64,000 nucleotides of DNA from Oenanthe sinensis (GCA_028671895.1 CM053795.1:12793501-12857500); one strand, 5' to 3'; shown: positions 23,914-37,735, counted from the first letter of the stretch. Notes: a model not told the origin generated them from the letters alone. Translations and numbers: made by a program.

Positions 23914-23980
23914 CATCATACACATATAAAAGACACCCATATAATACATAGAGTGGAATTTCAAGAAAATAGATACATCT
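22027..23980. other. Intergenic region between FZR2 and the MINDY gene
   Basis: The region covers the FZR2 3' end, AT-rich DNA and the promoter and leader of the MINDY gene. An ACATATATATATATCC stretch near 23818-23833 could act as a TATA box, followed by a CT microsatellite at 23875-23909, about 70 bp before the start codon. The direct phrase AAACATCYGCAGGAG occurs twice near 22143 and 22173. No gene is supported. Confidence 0.5.
23875..23909 (+). repeat. (CT)n microsatellite in the MINDY gene leader
   Basis: About 17 CT units lie shortly before the start codon at 23981. CT/GA tracts in plant leaders are known binding sites for BPC-type GAGA factors; a role here is only inferred. Confidence 0.85.
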
Positions 23981-26900
23981 ATGGCAAGTAGTTGTGAAGA
24001 GAGAACAAGTGAGCAAGTTGAAGAATTGACCCACAAGACCAAACTCATACAATTCTTTGGGAGGTCTACTCCAATTATTCTTCAGAATGATAATGGCCCT
24101 TGTCCTCTTCTTGCTATTTGTAATCTTCTTTAACACCCCTTTTAGGGTTTCTCATTTTTTTTTTGTGTTATTCTAACTGTTTTTGTGCACTTTTATGTTC
24201 TTGATCAATTTTCATTCTTGCCCATGCTTAATTGAAGTTGGGTTTGTTTTGTTTTCTTGATTGGGTTGTGTAGTGATCATCTTTTTTAGTCTTGTTTTTA
24301 ATTTTTTGTTAGTTTGTTGACTATTTGATTGCTTGTAATGTTTTCTTGTGGTTGTTTGTGATTCACATTGAGTTTATATGATGATCATTGTTATGTGTGA
24401 TTTCAAGTTGGGGTGTCTCATTTTATGTCCTATTATACCTCTTTATATACACTATTGTGTTCTTGTTCAATTTTGATTCTTTTCCAATGTTTAATTGAAA
24501 TTGGAAATAAATGTTTACTTAAAATTGTTTGTGTGGAGATCATTTTTGTAAGTCTTGTTTTAGGTTTTTTGTTAGTTTGTTGACTATGTGGTTGCATATA
24601 ATGTTTTCTTGTGGACGTTTCTGATTCACATTGAGATGAAATGATGATGTTTATTTTGTGTGATGTGAAGTTACTTTTGCGATTATTTTATGATTTCTGT
24701 GTAAGTTTGACTAAGAATTGCTGTTGATGGTGATTTGGGTTTTTTTAAAGGTAATGTTCTTTTGTTGAAGAATAATTTGAATTTGAGTCCGGACATTCCC
24801 GAAATCTCTCAAGAGAGATTGCTTTCGCTTGTTGCTGAGCGGTTGATTGATTCAAATAGTAATGTTGATGTAAGTGCTTGCATGCAATGTAAATTCTTTC
24901 GCCCACGTATGTTGGGGAAGAATCAAGATAATGTTGTTTTTCTCATAATTTTTGTGCAGAACAAGGATGTAGGGTATGTTGAAAACCAACAACAAAACAT
25001 AGCTGATGCAATCGATTTGCTTCCTCGTCTGACAACTGGGATTGATGTCAATATAAAATTTAAGGGGTAATATATACTGTTTCCTTTTGTATAAAATTCT
25101 CTTTTAGGTCATTCATACGCTATAATGAATGTGCATTGCTTTTTAAAATTTTCCTTGTAGGTCATGGAATGCAATACTAATTAAGCATTGCCTGTTTTCC
25201 ATTATAAACTTAAATGTTTAACATTCTGATTATTTTTTTTGGGTTCTTGCAGTATTACTGAATTTGAATTTACAAGGGAGTGTGCAATATTTGATTTGTT
25301 GGATATACCACTTTATCATGGTTGGATAGTTGGTCCTCAGGTATGAACCATATGATTGCTATTTGAAGAATTTGCTATTTACTATTGATTAGTTATGGAC
25401 ACTGTTGATTGTACTCTTTGGAACTTTTATCAAGAGATTACTTGCATGTATGCTAGAAACCTACTGCCATTGCCATGAAAGTTGGTAATTCATAGAGAAG
25501 TTGAAAAAATGATTTGGCTTTTAGATGCGGATGGGAGTCATTTTTTCCTCTTCTCTTTTTTCTTTCTAAGAAGTAAAAGAAAATTAGACAAGACATTTGA
25601 GTGCTATGCACGTAACGCTTCATGGTCTTAAACATAGGTGTGTATGTGTGTATACACTATGCATTATCCGGAAGTTTAAGTAAATAGATAATAAATAATG
25701 GTAAATTAATGATTATATAAGTGTCCAATCTCTTACTAAAATTAATTTCTTTATTTCACGTGGACATTGAACTTAATTGTCCTTATTTACAACCTTGAAC
25801 TCACATTTACCATTTTCTATGAGCCTTTTTTAATGTTAGCATCATAGTTGCCACGTAAAATCTATATAGTAACTAGCATAAGGTCAGAACAGTTGATAAC
25901 AGAGTTAAACCTTTTTTTGCTAATGTTGTGACACACATCTCAATTAATAAACCACTTAAATATATAAAGAGAAATGTGCTAAATCCAATTCTAGAGAACA
26001 AAATTTATATGTTAGTCATTAGTGATACTTGATAGAGTTGGGCATGAATTAAAGTATAACAATATAGAAAAATCAGCTTGTAATAGTATGATGTTTTTTT
26101 TGTCAACATAAAATTAAAATTTTTCTATGTTGTGTGAATCAAACTATCCATTTATAATGATAATTAAAATACTTGAGGTCTAACCGTATAAGATATATGA
26201 TAATTCATAAACTTTATCTAATAAATAATAAGATAAAATATATTACTATGCCAACTTGAAATATGCTAAAAATTCGCAAATGAATAATAGCTCTTCAGTT
26301 TTTGTTCTATGAAGTAATTTTTTTTCCAAATCAACCGTAATATGCAATATTACCAACTACTGCATATAGAAGGACCTCATATCTGATCTGTACTAGTGGT
26401 GCACATCATTTTCTAGTTGGAATACAGTAGATGGTCAGGAAGCTGGTCTAGGGTTCTTCCTCGCATTTGATATTTTGGCACAAATCTAAGAAACCTGCTA
26501 TTTTTTATTATTAATTGTCACAAAGACCCCTTTCCGGAAATATATTCGTAGAAACTGTGAAATCTGCATAGATAATTTCACGCTTTCAGGAGGATTAGCT
26601 GTTTACATCATTTCTATCAATTGGCCTTTTCTATACTGTGCCTTATCTAACAATCCACTTGACACAATTTCCCTTGAATTAAGGCAATTTCCTTTACAAT
26701 CTTTGTCTACACTACAACTGTGTTTATTATCCAAAATCTTGCAAGCTTATCTGTAACTTGAAGTTATTTATTTGTGAAGTGTAAATCTCTATCTGGGTCA
26801 GTGCAATTACATATCGTAGGTAGAACCTTCTTAAATCTGTACGTGATAGATAGCCCTAAATTACCTTCTTGATTTAGCAAACAAGTTAACTTCTAGGATG

Positions 26901-29900
26901 GGTTTAGTATTTATTTTCATGACTTCGCTTCATTGAATTTGAAAGTAAAATAGCAGAATCTGTGTTTATCCCATTCCTCAACAGTTGCAACTACATTTGA
27001 TAATGGTTATTATCACCACCTTGTTCCAAGAAGCCCGAGCGATGTAATGAACACTGCAATGTCTAATCGGTTACATATATGTATTATACATCATTATCTG
27101 ATTACATCTATATATTGTTTGATTATATACATAGTGTATTCGATTATATGTCATTATAATTTCTGTATTTTCCTTATAATTTGACAAAGTACTCACCATC
27201 TATGTTTCAGATATATATGGTGTTCATATTACATTTATTTGTATTTTAAAAATCCACAACGATATCTTATTAACATTACATATCAATATGTACATTTAAT
27301 TTGATTTATACTTTTGTATAATATTTGATAGCTGTTAAGCCGTCAAGTGAAAACAAACATGAAATTCGACCCAGTGGCTTACGGAAAAAAATCTACTATA
27401 TGATAGTTTGATAATTTATATATACACACAAATTTATAATTGAAAGTTTTCATATGAGCGCAATACGAACGTATGTTTGGCTCGCGGCAGTGCCGTAATG
27501 ATATTGTCTCTGATTGTGTTTGTGTATCTAATCTTTAGCATGTTCATGCCCAACTTTTAATTCTTTTCTATGTATACCAAATACCTTTTTAGCCTTCAAG
27601 TACTTTACACTTTCTTTCTTTCTTTTTGTGTCTCATTACTTATCATTCTGGTGTTGTTGATTAGACGATCTACTGGTATGTTTATAAAATAATGATTCTC
27701 TATTTACTCTCCTTTAAGTGGCCGACAAATTTATTGTAATGTTAGCAAATGTGCATGCTTTGTTTATCTTTCTAATAATAACCATTTGATTGGTGGGTGC
27801 ATCTGTGCAGGATACTGACACTTACAGTGCAATCGGATCCAAGTCTTACAACACTATAATGGGGGATCTTGTTGGCCTTGAAACAGGAAGTGTGGGTAGT
27901 GATGACAAGAAAAAGCCTGAAGAAGATTCTATTGATTTTGTTGTTGCAACAACTGCAACTTTAGGAGTGCCTTCTCCTGGTGTTTCAAGAGGTTTATCTT
28001 TTGATGATTCTACTGGTCCTATTTCTGAGCATAACAAAGCTAGAAAAGGAGACCTCGAAGAAGAAGCCGAGCTACTGAGAGCCATGAAAATGTCAGAGGC
28101 TGATTTTCCAAATTCATCCAAGGATGTATCTCTAGACTGTAGTGATGCTAGAAAAGGGGACCTCGAAGAAGAAGCTGAGCTGGTGAGAGCCATGAAATTG
28201 TCAGAGGCTGATTCTCTAAATTCATCCAAAGATGTATGCTCAGACAGGAGTGATGAGCAGAATGTGTCTGCCATTTCAAATGAAAGTGTAAATCTCAAAA
28301 AGTATGAACCTGCAGTTCCTTTAGACACAACAGAAGGGATTGTTGGTGTTAAAAAACTGAAGTCTTGGCAGCAGGAACCATCTATATCTAATGTCAGTAA
28401 TGACTTGGCGGACATCAATAATGATCTAATAACCTTTGAAACAATTCCAGAGAAAGATGACTGTTTGTCTTTGGAGAATGATCAGAAGATCTCAAATAGT
28501 CAGTTAAGCTGCGAGGAACCTGGTGAATGTAATGCATTAAATGATGTAGGTGAAAAAACTAGCATGAATTTTCTGGATTTGCAAGAAGCTGCAGTTTCTG
28601 ATTCTCTTGAACCAGATCATCTATCTACAGCTGCAAGTAGTACCATTGACTTTGAAGGCACTAAACAGGTCCAGGATCAATCAGTGTCGAAACTGAATGT
28701 ACAGGAAGAAGCTAACAAGAGTGCTCCTGAAGCATTGAATATTGCTTTCTCTATAGTAGATGCTGAGTTGGATGCATCTGGCGATAGCACCCGAAACAGA
28801 GATGTATTTGAAACTGTTACTCCCTCTGGTTATAGCACTGAGCCCATTTATGCAGGAGAAGAATGCATTTTAGAGCCAGGTACTACATCATATGAAGATC
28901 GAGAACCTGTGTATGAAGGTGAGGTAGTTATTGCTGAACAAGTGGATAAGAACAGTAAAAATGCCAGTGACATGACTTATAAGAATGAAATAACTCCACA
29001 AGAAGGTAAAAATTTCTTATGCGTTGAAGTAGGAATCAGATAATTTTTGTTTGCTCTCTTCTGTTACTTGTATATTCACATATATGTGTTTGCAAGTTTA
29101 TCTTTGAGATCTAAGTTGATTCTCATCAATTATCAACAGGTGAACTGATAAAAGATTTTCTGAAGACAAATGCCAGTCAGTTGACAGTATATGGGTATGC
29201 TGACTTCTACTTTGTCTGTACACTTGCACTATGTATTGTGAAAACAAAATGCTCTAATATGATGGATCAGTGGAGGTATTTATCTTACCGAATACTGAAC
29301 TTTCTGCAGCCTGTTCCGTTTGCAAGAGGAATTAAAAGAACGCGAGCTTTGTGTATTTTTTCGTAATAATCACTTCAACACCATGTTTAAGGTCAGTTCT
29401 GCATCTCTGCATGTCATCTCCAACAGCGTTAGCTGTTGATGAATCTAAAAGAAATAAGTGAAAAAGAGTTTGTAGCTTGGGCTCCTTTAAAGTGAATTTT
29501 ATGGGAATCTGCTAATTGCAAATCTTATTTGCAGTTTGGTGGTCAACTATATCTTTTGGCAACAGACCAAGGTTATATAAACCAGCCTGATCTGGTATGG
29601 GAGATGCTGAATGAGGTATGTCCTCCCTCTTTATGAATGATTGCTGATTGTCAATGTCCTGTATTCTGTATGCTTATTAGTTAAGCAAACTGTAGTATTA
29701 TTGATATGTAGTGTTTTAGAAAGAGATACTTAGCATAAGATCATCATGAAAGCGATCTTTTAGGGTTATGTGCCACGCACACGGGTTGTGTGTGTGGGGA
29801 GGGGGATGCTGGGGAAATACTAACGACATGCACTTGCTTGGTGTATTTTGGTTTCTATGACATGCCATCTAGTGAGAATCGCCTGTGGGTCTGGGACATA

Positions 29901-31703
29901 GGTCCTTGCTCAAGTTTTTGTGTCAATGTGAATATTCAGGGGTTTTTTTGTTCACTACTTCTGTCCTTTGACATGAATCACTGTGTAAATTTTCTCATGA
30001 GATTAACTTTCTTCTAAACAAATGAGATCTAAATTAACTTCTTTTGTTCTTTGCTGAAACTCATGTTTGGAGGTTGTGCTCTTTTTTTCGTCAAACATTT
30101 TCCATAGGTGAAATTGTCAAATTATGGGGAATGATTCTTCTACTTACAAAGGTATTTCTGCCCAGACCCATAAACTGAGAATGATCTCAATGGTTTTCAG
30201 GTGAATGGAAATACAGTGTTCATGACTGGGAGTTTTAAGGAATTTAAGGCTGAAGATGATCATGTAAGCAGTACAGCAGTATTTTCTTCTTCCCTCCTTT
30301 AATATCCTGATATTCATATTCATTTGTATTCTTTGACAATTGATATTCAGTCTTTTCACTGTAACTTTGTGCAGAAAGACTTATTTTAGCTAAAATTTTG
30401 CAGGAGTATCGTGCCAGTATTAATGATCAAGCACTGGATAATTCCAGTTTCAAGTAAGCATCCTACCTTATTCTTGCATAACTTTATTTTTTTCATAAAT
30501 TGATTGATCTATGTTGCTTAATCTAACATCTTTATTTTCGCAATAAAACTTCCTTGATTTTTTGAATTTCCATCAACTATCTTGCCAGTCTGTGCTCTAT
30601 AATACATTTCTTAAGTTGAGCTCTACCTTTCCCGTTGGCATATTAAGTAGGATTCGTTGTTTTATTGACTTTGGCAGTTCTGATCTGCAATTGGCAATGG
30701 CTCTGCAAGAACAGGAATTTGAGCAGCAGCCTCAACGTAATACACAGCAGCAAAATGTTTCTGGTGGTTCAGGGTTGGTTACAGGTCCTCAGGTGGGTTT
30801 TTAACATTATATGAAATAGATGAGATATTAACATGGTAATTAGATCTGCTTCAAGAATGTTTGAATGATTCTAATTATGAAGAGATATGTGGAATACAAG
30901 AATAGTTTTTGATTCGCCTCTAAATTGAGCTAGTATATTACGGAGTAAATGATTTTGTAGTCAAATATTACACATTTGCCTGAACACACATCAGCCAAAA
31001 GCCAACTTTCCACAGTGCAACAAAAAAACACAGGCATATTTTCTTTTCCTGTTAATAACTAATCGGTGTCTTTATCTGCTTGTTTCTAAAGCCTATACAG
31101 TACTAGTTTCTAATAGTATAGACTAAACTACCATCTCAAATGATTTACTCTTAGTTTTACTACAGTTATTTAGTTAACCTAATTTTCTTGGAAAGCAACA
31201 TAAATCTAGTGTCTGAGTCTCTAGTATATCCCAATTTGCGAAGTTCCTTTAAAATTTACAAGTGATAAACTGTATCCATATCAGCCTATCAACAGTTGCC
31301 ACCTTGTTAACAATAACATTTTCTATGTATTACATTGATGGATTATTTGTATTAATATCTCCACTGCACAAGCTTTCTTATCTTTACCTTTGCTTAGTGG
31401 AGGTGTAGTCAAATTTATGTGTAATTTTATCAGCAGAAGATCCCACATTTAGAAACCTTATGAAGTTGGAACTACCATCTTCACTAGTTTGTTTTTTAAT
31501 GGTTTTTGTAAATATAGCTTACTACTACAGGAGTTGCAAGTTTGAACTGACCCATTGTTTTTCTCATAAATACTTTGTTCATGGCTTCACAAAGCTGATC
31601 AATTAATCACATATTGCAGGCCTCGAGTAGCAACAACAGGTACTTGCCCCAACCTTCCAGGCCAGTTTCTAAACCGTCAAAGGATAAATGTGTGGTAATG
31701 TGA
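23981..31703 (+). CDS. MINDY (DUF544) lysine-48 deubiquitinase with UIM-like repeats and MIU
   Basis: MINDY cysteine proteases trim K48-linked polyubiquitin chains. Twelve exons: 23981-24119, 24751-24869, 24960-25066, 25253-25340, 27811-29005, 29140-29194, 29310-29391, 29535-29615, 30201-30263, 30404-30453, 30678-30792 and 31620-31703. All are GT-AG, giving 725 aa. The catalytic core starts TKLIQFFGRSTPIILQNDNG with Gln35 and Cys41 (GPCPLLAIC); the catalytic His is His589 in NNHFNTMFK. The long exon 5 is an acidic insert inside the catalytic domain and carries two tandem UIM-like blocks (residues 228-263 and 264-299). A MIU-type ubiquitin-binding helix, SDLQLAMALQEQEFE, lies at 661-675. The protein ends CVVM, a CaaX-type prenylation signal. 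Intron 4 is 2,470 bp and holds only AT-rich DNA that I could not classify. Confidence 0.92.
28039..28254 (+). repeat. Tandem 108 bp coding duplication (two UIM-like units) in the MINDY gene
   Basis: Unit 1 (28039-28146) and unit 2 (28147-28254) encode 36-residue repeats beginning ARKGDLEEEAEL and containing LLRAMKMSEAD or LVRAMKLSEAD. The DNA copies are nearly identical over the first 90 bases. The pattern of acidic residues, Leu, Ala and Ser fits the ubiquitin-interacting motif. Confidence 0.9.
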
Positions 31704-34594
31704 AAAGTGAGTGCAAGTAGAGGTCCATTGTGTAAATGAGTTGTTACTATCTTTTTACAGATTAAATTCCATCTTAAACTGTAGACTGTAATTTTAGAAC
31801 GTCCAGCTTTCCAGATGTAAATGAAGTAAATATTTGCCCCATACATCAGGCTTTCTATAAACACTAATAATGGCAACCATCCAAAAAAATTGGATGCCTA
31901 GCTACCCCATGTCTGCCATGCTCATTAAAGCACCATTTTTCAGGGGATAACTCTGTGAAATTGTTTCAAAGGAAATTTTTCCGAAGAATTTTGAACGACT
32001 TTTTTGTGTCGATTAGCGACTTTTTGAACACAATGTTTACTTGTAGTCTGCATTACTGCATAGGTCTTATAACACTTAAATTCTAAATCTTCACCTACTG
32101 GTAAAGACCAGTCATGAGAAACCAATTATATTGTTGTTTAGTACATAGAACTTGGAAGTACTTAGGTTAAAAGTTGGTCACACATTGGTTACTAGTTGCT
32201 TATAAACCAAACCGAATCAAACTCCTTGTCATAAACAGTGTTTCTAAAGACAAGTCCGACTTTACCTCTACTTCCATTTTGTAAATAGGGTTCGGAAAGT
32301 AGGATCTCGATGATAATGATAAAATCTGTGCATGTAAGGTTAGAGATTATTGTTTAATAATTGCTTATAATTAAACCACACAGATTTGGTGAAACCAAAA
32401 GAATCACTAGGAACGAGATAAGGTTAGTGTAGACCAAAGTTGATGAGAGATATTGTTGCATGTAAATTGACAAGAATGCTATCTCTTTATCATAGAAACA
32501 AATGATTGGAGGATGTATCGACTTGTGAGGAAATATATACTCCAAAATGAATCAAGATGCAACAAAGCATGCATGTAAAAAGGAACTAGAGACATATACA
32601 TACATACATACATACATACATACATGTATATTATTGGGGGTGATGAAAGGGACAAGACGGAATCTTCTTCCTCTTTATCTTTTCTCTGTTAATGCAACTT
32701 ACACAGACACACAAATAATACTAGTAGTAACCCTCGAGGTTTTATATAGGGGACCATTCTATTCCTACACTGTCCTCCTGAGCCTTATAAACTGGGCATG
32801 CATAGGACACTGCTGTCTCCTCTCGGCTCGGCTCGGCTCATTCGCACCAAAACATGAAACGTGGCTTGATGAATTGATCAAAAAGAGAGATACATGTACT
32901 CTATTATTTTTCTTAGACAAAAGTTTATTCGCCCCATTTTTCTTTTAATTATGTCGTATAATATTGAATGCGATGAGATAATCTGAGATAACCTTGTGAT
33001 AGTAGTTTTTTTTTTGTATTTTTTACTTTAGCATATTACAACATTTTCAAAACAAAATCAGAACGTGGATCTTTATCACGTTTGTAATTTAGGGAAACTA
33101 AATAAATGGTAAAGAACCAACAACCGTGAAAAAAATGGTAAAGAAGCAAAATATAGAAAAATAAAAATACAAACCCGGTTTCCAGGTATGACAACAACTT
33201 CAACATACAAATTAAATCCAGTTTGAATTAAACTATTCGAGCATTTCACGAAAGAAAGAAAAAATAATTTATTATTGTATGAATTCGTTTTATTTACCAT
33301 CTTAAGAAAGCTAATTACAGAATTAAATTAGTTATATAAATTGTGGTAAATAGACTCCATTATTTACAAAAGTAGTAGAGTTGAAAACGTTAATTAATCT
33401 AATAATTAAGCAACGCGTATCAAGCTGAAGCACAGCTATAACAACGACAGCTCAACCATGCCATGAATCATGATCACCCGGATTTCTTAATTATTTTTGT
33501 TAAAATTAACTGGACCGCCCTTTGTAGATAATATACTCATGAAATTTATTCTGCACATATATTAAATTTTTATTTAAGAAAAAATCTAAAAATTTCCTAG
33601 TGAAATTATCTTTTTAATAGTGTTTAAAATACGTATAAAGAATTAAAGTGACAATTAAATAATTTTTTATGTATATAATTATGTACTGTCAAATTGTATC
33701 TACCGGATATTCTCACTTTAAAATACAAAACTTATTTTCTACTCTTCAAGAATTAAGTTAAACAAACAGGTCCATAATAATTTACTTTGAAAACTTCTAA
33801 ATAAAAGGTGGAAGAAGGTGGCCACAAACCCCCAAGTCAAGTTTTGTGTCTAAACTTGATTTCTAATCTACACTATTTGGTGGAGTACCATAATCAAAGT
33901 ATATATATATGTAGAATACTAATACTCAGAATCAACCACCAATAATACACTAAAGGACTCCATATATCAATTATACACATCTTAAAAAACCTCAACTAAT
34001 CCAACCACATAATCAAAATTATTGTCATAAATTTATATCATTAAAGAAATACAAAACTAAAGGATACACCTTTATAGCTAGCCTAATCATCCAATCTCTT
34101 CTTCTTCCTCATCATAATTATGATTCTTTAGCTCTTCTTCTTCTTCTCTGATATCATGCCATTAATTACTGTAGTATTTATTCAAGGAGCTTCATAAGCT
34201 ACAAATCAGAAGAAGCCAAAAAAAAAAAAGGACACTTTTTTAACCATTTACTTGGTAAATTTCCTCTCTATATCTTCATAGTATCTGGTCATAGCCTGCA
34301 AAGCCTAAATCTTTCTTTTAATTTTTAACTCTGCATATGTTAAAAACTGTAGCTGCACAGTTTTGTTCATAAAGTTTGAGCGTCTCAGATCCCAAAATTT
34401 CACACCAACATCAAGAAATCCCCCTGCAACTTGAAACATATATAATATACACACATATATATATGTATATATCTATTATCAAGCATCAATAACTACTTTT
34501 TTGTGGTCCAGAAACTAAAAAACCACCTATTGTTTTAGCTTTCTGTAAAAACCCTTTTGTTCAACATTATTTACTCATCTTCTGATCAGAAAAA
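31704..34594. other. Intergenic region between the MINDY and KNAT7-like genes
   Basis: This holds the 3' region of the MINDY gene, AT-rich DNA and the KNAT7 upstream region. A (CATA)n microsatellite lies at about 32597-32624 and a short CTCGG pentamer run near 32821-32838. An ATATATATAT run near 33901-33910 could be part of the KNAT7 promoter, and the following 600 bp are rich in CTTCTT, fitting a long leader. The open frame at 32547-32948 spans the microsatellite and is not believed. Confidence 0.5.
32597..32624. repeat. (CATA)n microsatellite
   Basis: About seven CATA units in tandem in intergenic DNA. Confidence 0.9.
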
Positions 34595-37500
34595 ATGCAA
34601 GAGCAAGTTGTGGGGATGAATATGATGGGAAGTAGTAGTGGTAGTGGAATAGGTGGCATGGGTCATGATTATTCCGGCGAGCAACACCACCGTATGAAGG
34701 CGGAGATAGCCACACACCCTCTGTATGAGCAGCTTCTGTCAGCCCATGTAGCTTGTCTCCGGGTGGCTACTCCTATTGATCAGCTCCCACTTATTGATGC
34801 TCAGCTCTCTAACTCTCACAACATTCTTCGTACTTATGCATCTCAACACAATTATCAACATCATCATCATCATCCTCATGAAAGACAAGAGCTTGACAAC
34901 TTCTTGGTAGCTAGGCCTACATATATATTATTTAAAGTTTTCATTATTCTTTTTCATATAATTTGTTGTGAATTATTACCCATATTTAATTTTAATTTTC
35001 TCTAGCTAGGTTGTGTTAAATGAAACATGTATATATATGTATTACAGGGACAGTACTTGGTACTTTTATGCTCATTCAAAGAACAACTTCAGCAGCATGT
35101 GAGAGTTCATGCTGTTGAAGCTCTCATGGCTTGCCGAGAAATTGAACACAACTTACAATCTCTCACTGGTACGTACCCTCCCCCCTCGATATCCTTGCCC
35201 CTTAAAACATATATATTCATATTAATCATTAAGTTGGTAAAATATAGGCTTCGTTTGTGATTTCTTATGAGTTAGTTATAAATTAAAAATGCATACAATT
35301 TTTATTTTATAAGTTAGTTATTAAATATTCTAAACGCACCCCATAGTTTCATATTCTTGATCTGGGGTTGAGATTGGTATATATTAATAAAAATGTAAGT
35401 TGATGAATTTAGAACCTCATTGATGCTTTTGGTAGGAAGAAAAAGTAGATAAGAAAGAAGACAATTTGGGTTTCTTGAAATTGTACTAAGAGGTGGGTGT
35501 AATGGGACCTACCAATAAATTCTTCGTTTATCCCACCGAACAAAACAGAAAAATAGTACTCGATATATGTACTGCTTACTGTTTTATGTATACCAACTGA
35601 TGATCTAGAAATCTATAGTATATTAAAGGTTGCTATGGAATATGGTTTCTTGAAATTATTTTATATATGCTTATATATAATATCACTGTTACGTTACTTT
35701 AAAGGTTTCAACACTGTTCAATATATATGTAGCTGTTTTCCTGCTGCCTGCTACATGGTGTATGTTTGCTAGGGTTTACTGTTAGAATATGCTGCCAACA
35801 AAATTTAACTTATGACCTAGTGAATATTAGTGGCCTCGGTCAGTAATTATTTGCTCTAAGCCAGTCTTTGTTTGTGCACCAGCACTATTCACCCTCAATT
35901 CGAGAAGATTTAACACTTAGAAGATGAACGATTATCAAGAGAGTACGTGAGACCTTGATACATTTGGTAGATTTTACTATATTAATCACTTTAAGATTTA
36001 AGTATAAGAGCCGGTTATTATGTGTGTTTTATACACTCTAGCTAGTCATTAACATAAACAGGAGAGAGTACGTATTGAAAGTGTTCATGCATATTTGCTC
36101 ACGAGACATGATATTGATACAGTATTAATCATGCATCTGATATGACCTAAAAAGCTTGTTTTATAGCATGCATTCACTATTTAGCTGTATCACTTTATTG
36201 AAGATCGTGTGTTAAATCTATCTCTTCTCATTATTTCTATTGTTGAAACCTTACACTGGCTACTGTGTTGTTGGTTGGATTTCTGACTAGCTAGATGTAT
36301 AGTTACTAGCTACTATGGTCCAGGGCTCCGGTCTCAGTTAGTCCTTAAAAAAACATCGTAGTCTGTAGACACACATCTAACACATAGCAGTATATCTAGT
36401 CAAGTTACATTTGTAAATGCACTAATCAAATAGTAGTTCGTGACAGTTGTCTTTGATCAAGTACCCCCATGTGATGGAAACCCTTAACATTTTGAGCTAG
36501 GTAAACATACCAAATTTAAGGGTTTGTGCTTGTGATTGATCAATTACCTATGCATTTTGACTTGGATATCGACAAGTTAATTTACTAGCTAGCCTGTGCT
36601 AATTAAGGAATCACAAAAGTTTACACCTTTTATATATAATATATCTATGGAACATACAATGATCACTGCCTAAAAAGATAAAATTAAACCTGCATGCATT
36701 AAGAATTAGTGGTAATTAGAACATTAAGTTTCAGTTCAGAATCAAGACATTGATTACAGTATATCAATCTTAATTGCATTATAAGTAGATCCTCCAACCA
36801 ATGTAGCCGAAAATGGGAAATTCACTACAGATCGATTTACGGTGGAAATATGCCAATAATTTTCATCAACTGCTTTGTGTTACCCTTTCCATGTTTTCTG
36901 CAGAAAAATAAATGCTTTAAAAATACTGACAATGTAGAAAGAAACAGGGTATGTTCTTAAATATTGATCATTCCAGATTCTATATTATTTTTCTCTAGGA
37001 GTGACACTGGGTGAAGGAACAGAAGCAACTATGTCAGATGATGAGGATGAACTGCAAATGGATTTCTCCTTGGATCAATCAGGCAGCGATGCGCATGACA
37101 TGATGGGATTTGGTCCACTTCTTCCAACGGAATCCGAGAGGTCTCTTATGGAAAGAGTTCGACAAGAACTAAAGATTGAGCTGAAACAGGTGATCTTACC
37201 TTACCTATATCACTTGAATATATTAAATGCAGGTGGAAAGTTGACTTGCAATAGATCTGCCTCATTTATGTCTATATTAGCATGGAAGTTAAGGGATTTA
37301 TGTCAGAGTGTGAAGTTCTTCATCAGGCCTTATGTTTGATTTCGTAGGGATTTCGCTCAAAGATTGAAGATGTTAGAGAGGAAATTCTGAGGAAAAGAAG
37401 GGCAGGTAAATTACCTGGTGACACAACTTCAGTGCTAAAGGAATGGTGGCAGCAACATTCCAAGTGGCCTTACCCAACTGTAAGCGATTCTATCTTCCTC

Positions 37501-37735
37501 TTCAATTCATTAAAATTCGAAAATTTATAATTTGAACATCCATTTTCGCGGTCTAGAGTTTTGTCTTGATATTGATATTGCAATGTACATGTAGGAAGAT
37601 GACAAGGCAAAGCTTGTGGAGGACACGGGGCTGCAGCTAAAGCAAATTAACAACTGGTTCATCAACCAAAGGAAGCGCAACTGGCACAGCAACTCAAATT
37701 CAATGACATCGCTCAAATCTAAACGCAAACGATAG
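34595..37735 (+). CDS. KNAT7: Class II KNOX homeobox transcription factor, KNAT7-like
   Basis: KNAT7 is a nuclear TALE homeodomain regulator of secondary wall formation that partners BELL and MYB proteins. Five exons, 34595-34906, 35048-35168, 36999-37189, 37348-37479 and 37595-37735, are all GT-AG and give 298 aa. KNOX1 covers about residues 34-75 (IATHPLYEQLLSAHVACLRV). KNOX2 covers about 98-145 (SFKEQLQQHVRVHAVEALMA). The acidic linker MSDDEDELQMDFS precedes GFGPLLPTESERSLMERVRQ, the ELK domain starts near 204, and the TALE homeodomain runs from about 224 to 285, with the PYP loop residues and WFINQRKRNWH. The end SMTSLKSKRKR is typical of KNAT7. A short His run sits between KNOX1 and KNOX2. 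Intron 2 (35169-36998) is 1,830 bp. Confidence 0.92.
35245..35342. mobile_element. Small MITE-like insertion in KNAT7 intron 2
   Basis: About 98 bp open with GGCTTCGTTTGTGA and close with TAAACGCACCCCA, giving short imperfect inverted ends, with internal TTATAAGTTAGTTAT palindromic phrases. Tentative. Confidence 0.35.

Noticed and set aside
23662..24136. Minus-strand open frames of 60-128 codons near the MINDY start
   Set aside because: They are the antisense of the CT microsatellite (runs of Arg-Glu) and of exon 1, with no family match.
27846..28418. 190-codon minus-strand frame inside MINDY exon 5
   Set aside because: It is a shadow of a real coding exon with good splice borders and in-frame continuity on the plus strand.
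31520..31560. tRNA-like phrase GAGTTGCAAGTTTGAACTGACCC in the last MINDY intron
   Set aside because: Only a B-box-like match; no A box at the right spacing and no tail, so chance or a very old relic.
32547..32948. 133-codon frame in the MINDY-KNAT7 spacer
   Set aside because: It runs through the CATA microsatellite (Thr-Tyr-Ile-His repeats) and shows no domain or homologue that I recognise.
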